Origin: Psychrilyobacter atlanticus DSM 19335
GTDB lineage: Bacteria; Fusobacteriota; Fusobacteriia; Fusobacteriales; Fusobacteriaceae
Length of the DNA stretch: 64,000 nt
Reading direction: 5' to 3'
Assembly: GCF_000426625.1 (NCBI RefSeq)
Contig: NZ_KE384547.1
Coordinates: 2,037,159-2,101,158 of the forward strand
This document shows, in pieces, positions 45,637 through 52,783 of the stretch. The number at the start of each line of letters is the position of its first letter. Positions within the stretch are counted from its first letter, which is position 1. A model generated the notes under the pieces. That model made no database searches and was not told the origin of the DNA. It saw only the letters and a program-made list of their open reading frames with translations. A program made the position numbers and the translations under genes.

Positions 45637-45681
45637 TCGCCTACGGCGAAATAATAAATACAGGGCAATTCATGAATTGCC
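45637..45681. repeat. Double palindrome upstream of kdsA
   Basis: A small CGCC/GGCG hairpin is followed by the perfect 18-bp palindrome GGCAATTCATGAATTGCC (45664-45681). The second part has an imperfect relative at 31445-31463. Confidence 0.5.
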
Positions 45682-45727
45682 TCTCTATAAACTCAAATTT
45701 TATTTTCAATCATAAACTTATTCAAAA

Positions 45728-46501
45728 TTAAGATTTTACCTTATAAAATATTGTTCCAATATATTCCCATACAGCAGCCCTGATATCTGCAAAATTACCG
45801 GCATTGGGAAAATAACTATCCATCCCGTAACTCTCTTTATATCTGGACAGATACCCTGTAGGAGCTGGTATTACCTCCACACCATATTTTTCAAAGATAT
45901 ATTTTGATCTTTTCATATGTGTTGCAGAAGTTATAAGAGCTCCTTTTTTATACCCATTTTTATCCATTATACCTTTTGTTAATTCTGCATTTTCTTCTGT
46001 GGTTCTGCTCCTACCTTCAATTATTATATCACTTGCAGGCACTCCTAGATCCACCATTAATTCCTTATATATACTTCCCTCTGATTTTTCTCCATTATAC
46101 ACTATCCCACCTGTAACTATTATTTTTTTAGGAGATTCTTTATACAGACGTACTCCCTCAATTACCCTAAATAATGCTGCTTTACTTGGACTGCCAGTTG
46201 AAGAAGATAAACTTTTAGGAGAATTATCATAGATCCCTCCTCCCAAAACCACATAACAATCGACTTCCTCCAGCTGATCTCTAGCTATGGGAAGATAGTT
46301 TTTTTCCAAGGGCTGTACTATCATATCTTTTACCGGTTCAATAGATAATAAATAGATAACTGTTATTGTCATCAACAACAAAAACTTTGCCTTCGCTGCA
46401 GATCTTTTACGAAAACTCATTATAAATACAATGATCAGAAGAATTATAAATATCCCAGGAGATATCAATATATTCGATATAAATTTTTGTAATAAAAACA
46501 C
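45728..46501 (-). CDS. YdcF/ElyC-family (DUF218) membrane protein
   Basis: About 257 residues. Two N-terminal membrane helices (SPGIFIILLIIVFIMSF and KFLLLMTITVIYLLSI) anchor a DUF218 domain: VVLGGGIYDNSP, IIVTGGIVYNGEKSEG, EGRSRTTEENAEL and ITSATHMKRSKYIFEKYG. Family members affect envelope or undecaprenyl-phosphate metabolism, though their reaction is not settled. A GTG at 46499-46501 lies six bases after AGGAGG and is the best start. It sits just after murE, consistent with a cell-wall role. Confidence 0.82.
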   Translation of the reverse strand: MFLLQKFISNILISPGIFIILLIIVFIMSFRKRSAAKAKFLLLMTITVIYLLSIEPVKDMIVQPLEKNYLPIARDQLEEVDCYVVLGGGIYDNSPKSLSSSTGSPSKAALFRVIEGVRLYKESPKKIIVTGGIVYNGEKSEGSIYKELMVDLGVPASDIIIEGRSRTTEENAELTKGIMDKNGYKKGALITSATHMKRSKYIFEKYGVEVIPAPTGYLSRYKESYGMDSYFPNAGNFADIRAAVWEYIGTIFYKVKS

Positions 46502-46568
46502 CTTCCCCCTCCTTCTCAATTATAAACATTTTCTCATCAACTACCCACAGACTATATTTTTGTTATTT

Positions 46569-48041
46569 CTAAATATTTGCCAGCATTTCCTCTAGACATT
46601 GTCTCGCTACTATTCTATCGTCAAAATCAAATGTTTCTTCTCCGACAGTTTGTGTAACCTCATGCCCTTTCCCTGCTATTAATACAATATCATCTTTTTT
46701 TGCCATCATTATTGCTTTTTTTATAGCTTCCCCTCTATCTGGGATTATTTCATACTTTTCAGTTTCTTTTTTATTATTTTTATCTAAAAAAGCTTTTTCT
46801 ATATCCGACATTATACTTTCAAGAGGTTCTGTTCTTGGGTTGTCTGATGATAATATCGTATAGTCACTGAGTCTTGCAGAGGCTTCTCCCATTCCAAATC
46901 TTTTATCTCTACCTTTGTTTCCACCACACCCGAATATTGTTATTATCCTGCCATTCTTAATTTCATTGAGTGCTCCGAGTATATTACTTAGACCATCCCC
47001 TGTATGGGCATAATCTACTATAACACTAAAGTCTTGTCCACAGTTCACACCTTCAAATCTCCCTGGAACTCCTTCTATTTTTTTTATTTTATTAATGGTT
47101 TCTTCTACATCAAAACCTAATTTGATACAGATACCTAATCCCGTTAATATATTTAACATATTAAATTTACCCAATAAATTAGTCTTTACTATATATTCTT
47201 TATTGTCGTAAGTTATAGATAATTTTTGACTTGAATTAGTTATCTCTATAGTTTTCCCTTTTAGGTCACCTACATTTTCACCAAAACCAAGTCCACCAAA
47301 TTCATCATACAGCTTCTTTCCAAATTTATCTCCAATATTATATACTCCATTACTTTTATCTTTCAATTTTAAGAATAATTTTCTCTTTGCATTGAAATAG
47401 CCATCTACCGTTTTGTGGAAATCTAAATGATCTATCGTTAAATTAGTAAACCCAGCTACATCAAAATTTAACATTGCTACCCTTCCCATTTCAAGAGCGT
47501 GGGAACTCACTTCCATAATTAAATAATTTATATTCTTTTCAATAGATTCCTTACACATTTTTACCAGATCCATAGATTCCGGAGTCGTATTTGGAGCAGG
47601 AATAACCTTATTTCCTATCTTATACTCTACCGTCCCTATCCTAGCTACTTCTATATCACCCATTAATTTTTCCAGTATATATGTTGTTGTTGTTTTTCCA
47701 TTGGTTCCTGTGATTCCTATTACAGTCATTTTATTTTGCGGCCAATCATAAAAATTAGAAGCTATAACCCCTAAATGCAGCCTAAGATCTTCCACCAAGA
47801 TATATGTAATCTCTTTATTTAATATCTCAACTTCTTTAGAAACCAATATACATCTAGCACCTAATGATACAGCCTTTTCTATATAGTCATGCCCATCAAC
47901 AGTGCTTCCATCTAGTGCAGCGAATATATTTCCTTCCACTATTTTTCTCGAGTCATACTCCATTCCGGTAAACTCCATCTCTTTCCCGGAGTTTAATATT
48001 TTATATTCAATATTTTTTAATATTTTTTCTATATCTTTCAT
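46569..48041 (-). CDS. murE: UDP-MurNAc-dipeptide:diamino acid ligase MurE
   Basis: Adds the third amino acid to the peptidoglycan stem peptide using ATP. 490 residues with the ATP loop VIGITGTNGKTTTTYIL, the TTPESMDL and EVSSHAL substrate segments, VDYAHTGDGLSN, and the diamino-acid recognition motif DNPRTEPLESI. DNPR is the form found in meso-DAP enzymes; fusobacteria commonly use meso-lanthionine, which is similar in shape, so the residue added here is uncertain. AGGAGG precedes the ATG. Confidence 0.95.
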   Translation of the reverse strand: MKDIEKILKNIEYKILNSGKEMEFTGMEYDSRKIVEGNIFAALDGSTVDGHDYIEKAVSLGARCILVSKEVEILNKEITYILVEDLRLHLGVIASNFYDWPQNKMTVIGITGTNGKTTTTYILEKLMGDIEVARIGTVEYKIGNKVIPAPNTTPESMDLVKMCKESIEKNINYLIMEVSSHALEMGRVAMLNFDVAGFTNLTIDHLDFHKTVDGYFNAKRKLFLKLKDKSNGVYNIGDKFGKKLYDEFGGLGFGENVGDLKGKTIEITNSSQKLSITYDNKEYIVKTNLLGKFNMLNILTGLGICIKLGFDVEETINKIKKIEGVPGRFEGVNCGQDFSVIVDYAHTGDGLSNILGALNEIKNGRIITIFGCGGNKGRDKRFGMGEASARLSDYTILSSDNPRTEPLESIMSDIEKAFLDKNNKKETEKYEIIPDRGEAIKKAIMMAKKDDIVLIAGKGHEVTQTVGEETFDFDDRIVARQCLEEMLANI

Positions 48042-48126
48042 TTTTACCTCCTATAATCTCCTATAGCAAAGTTTCAAACTTAATTTTAAATGTATCAAAT
48101 CTTTTAATCTATAATGATTTTATATT

Positions 48127-49083
48127 TTAAATATTTATTTTTTGCCCTATATTCAACTGAACTGCTTTTTCATATATAGTTTTTGCAACATATAGATCTA
48201 AAAGAGCCATCCCTACTGATTTGAAAAAGACAGTTTCATCAATTTTTTTTTCTTTATCCTTTAGAAAAGAACCTATAGTGTGGATTTGTTCCTCTTTAAT
48301 TAGACCTTCTGCTAATGGATAACAAAGGTCTCCTGATTCTTCCTTTGCAAAATAAGTGTCTGTATAGATCTTATCTACAAGAGAATATATATCCTTTGGA
48401 AGCTCCCTCATAGTAGGTTTATATGATCCTATTGCAATAAAAGTTTTACCTTTTAGAAGCTCAGCTTTGTTAGGCAAAACAGGCTTATCTGAGCTGGTAG
48501 CAGTAACCACAATATCAGTCCCCTCTAAAACCTCTTCTACAGAACTGCAAATAACTACCTCTACATCGATCTTCTTTTTTAAACGATTAGAAAAATCTTT
48601 TAATTTTTCTATATTCCGTCCATAAATTTTCACTTTTTTTATAGGTCTGACTTTTGATATAAACAATATCTGCTGAAAACCTTGGACTCCTGTTCCTATA
48701 AGTCCTAAAGTAGAGGAGTTTATTTCAGAAAGATACTTAGCTCCTACTCCTCCCACTGCCCCAGTTCTAACTTCTGTCAGCGTTTTTCCATCTATCATTG
48801 CTAGTGGTTCTCCAGTATTAGGATCATTTAAAGTCATAAAACCATCTATAACCGGCTTGCCTACTTGACTATTTTCAGGAAAGATCGTCAAAGATTTTGT
48901 CCCAAAAATTTCATCTGTAAAACAAGGCATATAGAGAAGTGTATTTTCTTTGTTATTTACATGGATCCTATCTGGCATATCAAAATTATTATCTTCATAA
49001 GCTAAAAATGCATTTTCTACACTATCCATAACTTCTTCTAAAGAAATTATCTTTTCAATTGCTGCTCTATTTAAAAAAATCAT
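48127..49083 (-). CDS. Ornithine cyclodeaminase / mu-crystallin family protein
   Basis: 318 residues. The NAD-binding part has STLGLIGTGVQGFQQILFIS and VKIYGRNIEKL; the catalytic part has RVTE-like TEVRTGAVGGVGAKYL and DGFMTLNDPNTGEPLAMIDG. Family members include ornithine cyclodeaminase, alanine dehydrogenase and ketimine reductases; I cannot choose between them. A hairpin lies between the Shine-Dalgarno sequence and the ATG. It stands alone between murE and the RluA-family gene. Confidence 0.87.
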   Translation of the reverse strand: MIFLNRAAIEKIISLEEVMDSVENAFLAYEDNNFDMPDRIHVNNKENTLLYMPCFTDEIFGTKSLTIFPENSQVGKPVIDGFMTLNDPNTGEPLAMIDGKTLTEVRTGAVGGVGAKYLSEINSSTLGLIGTGVQGFQQILFISKVRPIKKVKIYGRNIEKLKDFSNRLKKKIDVEVVICSSVEEVLEGTDIVVTATSSDKPVLPNKAELLKGKTFIAIGSYKPTMRELPKDIYSLVDKIYTDTYFAKEESGDLCYPLAEGLIKEEQIHTIGSFLKDKEKKIDETVFFKSVGMALLDLYVAKTIYEKAVQLNIGQKINI

Positions 49084-49123
49084 ATTTCTGTATGATAAAT
49101 ATTAGTTTTTATCATACCCTCCT
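49084..49123 (-). promoter_or_regulatory. Hairpin between Shine-Dalgarno sequence and start codon
   Basis: Read on the minus strand: AGAGGAGGG, then TATGATAAA (49108-49116), an 8-nt loop, its exact complement TTTATCATA (49091-49099), then CAGAAAT and the ATG at 49083. Linear spacing from GGAGG is far too long, but with the hairpin folded the effective spacing is about seven bases. Confidence 0.65.
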
Positions 49124-49219
49124 CTTCATTATAGATATAAATTCCTAATCTATTACTCATATTTTTGGCAGTTAAATTCTATAGATACCAAATATTTTTT
49201 TTATTTTAACCCTCACTAT

Positions 49220-50083
49220 TTAAATTTTCTTCAGAAAATTTTCAGGTATCTCTCTCTCTATCTCGATGTTATACTTAGGTATATTTACATAGTATGAATA
49301 AAGAAACATCATACTTTCCTTGCTGATCCCATATTTCATATCTCCTACAATAGGCATCTTCTCATTGGCTAACTGAACTCTCAACTGATGAGTTCTTCCT
49401 GTTCCAAGGAGTCCTTCCAGCAGAGTTCTTTCTTTTCCATTTTTAATTGTCTTGAAGTAACTGATACTCTCCTTAGCACCCTCTTCATACTCATCTAATT
49501 CTATCACCTTTGTTTCTGTCTTCTTCAGATAAGATTTAATTGTAAATTTATTTTTTTTCGGTTTCCCGTCTACCAGGATATAATATTTTTTCTCTACCCT
49601 TCTCTCTCTGATCTCTTCCGATAATTCTCTTACTACCGGTAAGGTCTTAGCTCCTATAATCATCCCTGAAGTAGCCTTATCTATCCTGTTTACAAAGGTA
49701 AAATTCATATTATTTGTATATGCTTTTAACATCTCTGACAATCCATAGTCATGTCCACTTCCCTTGTGCATTACCATATTTGGTTTTTTATCAAATATCA
49801 GTACCCTCTCATCTTCATACACAATTCCGGCTTTTAGATATTTTATTTCCTTCTCTGTCAATTCTATAAATGATTTTTGCACAGTAGCTCCCTCACGTAA
49901 AAATACATTTACTACGTCACCTACCTGGAGCCTGTATTTTCCTTCTACTTTTTTCCCATTTACCTTGATCTTCTTGGTTCTAAGATATTTAAATATCTCT
50001 CCTAATTTTACTCCCTCATATTTTTTTCTGACAAACTTATCCACTCTAGTATCTTTGTATTCCTCTGTTATCTTATAATCCAT
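49220..50083 (-). CDS. RluA-family 23S rRNA pseudouridine synthase
   Basis: 287 residues. An N-terminal S4 RNA-binding domain (TRVDKFVRKKYEGVKLGEIF, KIKVNGKKVEGKYRLQVGD) precedes the synthase domain, with catalytic Asp in FVNRIDKATSGMII and GLLGTGRTHQLRVQLA near the end. It isomerises uridines in 23S rRNA, like RluC or RluD; the exact target is not clear. GAGGTGG precedes the ATG. Confidence 0.9.
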   Translation of the reverse strand: MDYKITEEYKDTRVDKFVRKKYEGVKLGEIFKYLRTKKIKVNGKKVEGKYRLQVGDVVNVFLREGATVQKSFIELTEKEIKYLKAGIVYEDERVLIFDKKPNMVMHKGSGHDYGLSEMLKAYTNNMNFTFVNRIDKATSGMIIGAKTLPVVRELSEEIRERRVEKKYYILVDGKPKKNKFTIKSYLKKTETKVIELDEYEEGAKESISYFKTIKNGKERTLLEGLLGTGRTHQLRVQLANEKMPIVGDMKYGISKESMMFLYSYYVNIPKYNIEIEREIPENFLKKI

Positions 50084-50207
50084 TATTCCACCTCTAAAAC
50101 TATTCTATTTCTTAAAATTATATCATATAATTCCCATTCTTTCCTAAATTACATAAATTCAAATAACATTTTTACAATTTATTAAAAATATCTTATAATG
50201 GAGTAAT

Positions 50208-50229
50208 CATTGTTAAATTTTAAACAATG
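50208..50229 (+). promoter_or_regulatory. Palindrome upstream of the antiporter gene
   Basis: CATTGTT (50208-50214) and AACAATG (50223-50229) form a perfect inverted repeat around 8 bp, 39 bp before the start codon. It could be an operator or a leader hairpin. Confidence 0.4.
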
Positions 50230-50267
50230 TTTCATAATGTTAATTAATTTTATTAGGGGGAATTTAC

Positions 50268-52052
50268 ATGGATTTTATGAAAATCCAGATATTAGCTATC
50301 GGAATGCTGATACTTGGTGCGTACACAGGGGGAGTAATTGCTAAAAAGATAAAATTAGGGGAAACTGTAGGTCAAATTTTAGGTGGTATGATTGTAGGAC
50401 CGCATTTTTGGACACTTGTACATGATTGGGCTGCTACAAAGGAAAATTTAGTTTCTACATCTGTTTTTCACAAATTAGAATATTTATATACCCATGGTTT
50501 TATAACCTATGGAAATGTTATAGAAGAAAGTCATTTTTTCGTCTTTTTCTTCTTAGGGCTGATAGCCTTCAGTTTAGGGGAGGAACTTCACTTTGATAGA
50601 TTGAAACAGATGGGAATTAAACCAACCATCATATGTCTTACTCAGGCAATGCTTGCATGGGTTTCTATAACTCTGGTCTTTTATAAAGTGTTTCATTTTC
50701 CAGTTATAAATGCCGCCATTGTAGGTTCTATAGGAATAGCTACAGCACCGGCTCTTACATTTATCCTTATGAACAAATTAAAAGTTGAAGGAAAATTAAA
50801 AAATATTTTGGCCAATATCGTGGTATTAGATGATATTATCGAAGTTATATTCTTTTCTGTATTTTTAGGTATAGCCGTAATGATGCAGAATGGGGAGGAA
50901 CTATCCTTTGGATTTCTTGCTTTTGAAGTTATAAAGGAATTTTTCTTTGCTATTTTAATAGGAGTTGTTATTTTTTTCCTCCTAAAATTCACTGTTAAAC
51001 CTAAAAAGGTAGACGAGACAGAGGGACTTGAAATTGAAGTTGAAAGTTTTTACGGGCCCATGCCTTCAATAGAACTTTTCTTTATTATCTCAGGAATTAT
51101 CGCTGTAGGTTCTGCTGTGGCACTGCATTTCCACTTACCATTCTTGGTAATGGCAGTAGTTGCCGGTGCTTTAGTATCAAATTATCATTATCATGCTATC
51201 TTTCATTCCCTGCAATTAGGTAATGTTATGCCGGCCTTAAATTTATTCTTCTTTGCACTAATCGGAGCCAGTGTAAAATTAGAAACTTTCTCCAGTAAAA
51301 CATTTGTCTTTGTCTTAGGATATCTGTTGGTAAGAGGTAGTGCAAAACTTATAGGAACATGGCTTGGATGTCGTATAACAGGTCAGGAAAAAGAGATCAC
51401 AAATAGTTTACCAAAACTGATGCTTCCCCAGGCTGGAATGGCAGCAGTCGAAACTATCCTGGTAGCTACTGTCTTAAAAAATAATGGTGGAGATCTTATC
51501 TTCAACACTATCATTCCTGCTCTGGTTATCTTTGAGATTGGAGGAGCATGGATCTCTGAGAGAACCCTTATCTCCTGGAATAAATTTATGGGTGAAAAAT
51601 ATAAATCCCATAAAAAGAAAAAACATTTTGCCATTGAAGATATCGTGGGAAATATTTGGGAATTTAAAGCCCAGAATAAAGAGAATACAGTTGAAAAATT
51701 AACTGAACTTCTTAAAGAAAAATCATTGATCAAAGATACCCATGAAATTTCCCACGCAATTTTAACCAGGGAAAAGTTAGCCAGTACAGCTTTGGGTAAA
51801 GGAGTCGCTATTCCTCACTGCCGTACAGATGAAGTGAGTAAAACTATCTGTGTGTGTGGGTTCTTAGAAAACCCTGTAGAGTGGAACTCTCCAGATGGAA
51901 AACCGATAGATATAGTTTTTCTGGTTATCACTCCTAAGGATAAACCTCAGGAATATCTCCAGACTGTTAGGAGTATAATTCTTACCTTAAAGGAGTTAAG
52001 TCTTGAAGGGGAACTAAATCATAGTTTGTTGAGGAATATATTGGTAGGATAA
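50268..52052 (+). CDS. Cation:proton antiporter (CPA2) fused to a PTS EIIA domain
   Basis: 594 residues. Residues 1 to about 430 form a multi-span Na+/H+ exchanger domain, with LGMLILGAYTGG-like entry spans, GSIGIATAPALTFILM, VVLDDIIEVIFFSVFLGI with the acidic pair, and LMLPQAGMAAVETILVA. Residues ~460-594 are a PTS EIIA domain of the fructose/nitrogen type, with the phosphorylatable His in GVAIPHCRTDEV. The fusion suggests that ion exchange is controlled by phosphoryl flux through the PTS. GGGGG precedes the ATG. It is monocistronic. Confidence 0.88.
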   Translation: MDFMKIQILAIGMLILGAYTGGVIAKKIKLGETVGQILGGMIVGPHFWTLVHDWAATKENLVSTSVFHKLEYLYTHGFITYGNVIEESHFFVFFFLGLIAFSLGEELHFDRLKQMGIKPTIICLTQAMLAWVSITLVFYKVFHFPVINAAIVGSIGIATAPALTFILMNKLKVEGKLKNILANIVVLDDIIEVIFFSVFLGIAVMMQNGEELSFGFLAFEVIKEFFFAILIGVVIFFLLKFTVKPKKVDETEGLEIEVESFYGPMPSIELFFIISGIIAVGSAVALHFHLPFLVMAVVAGALVSNYHYHAIFHSLQLGNVMPALNLFFFALIGASVKLETFSSKTFVFVLGYLLVRGSAKLIGTWLGCRITGQEKEITNSLPKLMLPQAGMAAVETILVATVLKNNGGDLIFNTIIPALVIFEIGGAWISERTLISWNKFMGEKYKSHKKKKHFAIEDIVGNIWEFKAQNKENTVEKLTELLKEKSLIKDTHEISHAILTREKLASTALGKGVAIPHCRTDEVSKTICVCGFLENPVEWNSPDGKPIDIVFLVITPKDKPQEYLQTVRSIILTLKELSLEGELNHSLLRNILVG

Positions 52053-52056
52053 AATT

Positions 52057-52093
52057 AAAGAGCCACTCAGAAATTTTCTGAGTGGCTCTTTTT
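52057..52093 (+). terminator. Terminator of the antiporter gene
   Basis: AAAGAGCCACTCAGAAA pairs with TTTCTGAGTGGCTCTTT, followed by more T. Confidence 0.92.
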
Positions 52094-52590
52094 TTATAAC
52101 GTGAACCTGACCATCATGACCTTCGAAAAAAGTTCCAAAGTTTCCGTCTTTGATACGGGTTACCTTTTTTCTTGAAAAAAAAGCTAACGGAAAAATTCAA
52201 GAAGGTTTATAATTGTCTTTGTGAGTAAGTCAGTGGATCCCTGTTTCTTAGTGGGGTACCTGACGGGCATGGTATGTACGACGAAACTCGCTAAATATTT
52301 ACTGTGAAGTCTGACGACTATAAACTTCAAAATTAGACTTTAAATCCAAAGATAAATCAAATATTTTTATAAATTTTTTTTCATATTTCATGTACACAAT
52401 TTTTATAATGTCATTTTATTTCATTACCCACTTTAAAAAAACCTCCTAATTTACCTCCTAAGCCCTTCTAAAAACTTCCCCTTGTGATTATATAGGTTGT
52501 TTGCTTAAAACTCAAACTAGGAACGTCCATATTCCTTGGTACCATTGGGGTTGAGAGATGAGAAATGACTTAGACCAGTGAGTAGACTAA

Positions 52591-52629
52591 AAGACCACTG
52601 ATTGGACCTTTAGTCCATTCAGTGGTCTT
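52591..52629. repeat. Long hairpin in the intergenic region
   Basis: AAGACCACTGA (52591-52601) pairs with TCAGTGGTCTT (52619-52629), with an inner GGAC/GTCC helix (52604-52607, 52613-52616). No gene ends nearby, so it is not an obvious terminator. Confidence 0.6.
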
Positions 52630-52701
52630 ATTTAGCCCTAAAAAATGGGTTAAATTACAGTATTTTAGAAAAACTTTACTATAGATGTCTCCCTACGAGG
52701 G

Positions 52702-52750
52702 TTCATATTTAAAATTAGATTTAATTATATCTAATTTTAATAATTATGAA
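52702..52750. repeat. Palindromic mini-element (copy 2)
   Basis: TTCATA...TATGAA ends and a TTAAAATTAGAT/ATCTAATTTTAA core. It interrupts the repeat relative to copy D, where the flanking CGAGGG and GGGGAAGAGGG blocks are nearly adjacent. Confidence 0.6.
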
Positions 52751-52783
52751 ATCCCCGCCAACAAGGGAAGAGGGTCTCTTTTT

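Larger units (their letters stand above)
52096..52783. repeat. Intergenic region with dispersed-repeat copy C
   Basis: About 690 bp without a gene. Its first half (52130-52330), read on the minus strand, is colinear with copy D: GAAGTTTATAGTCG, then ACTTC, TTACT, ACAAAGACAAT, TATAAACCTTC and AACCCGTAT with AAAGA. Its last part (52671-52783) matches 55822-55888 in the same orientation: TTTACTATAG, TCTCCCTACGAGGG, GGGAAGAGGGTCTC. It also holds a strong hairpin and a palindromic insert listed separately. Confidence 0.65.

Noticed and set aside
52440-52630. Possible tRNA or stable RNA in the intergenic region
   Set aside because: The long hairpin at 52591-52629 does not fit a cloverleaf, and no T-loop or CCA-adjacent acceptor stem is visible.
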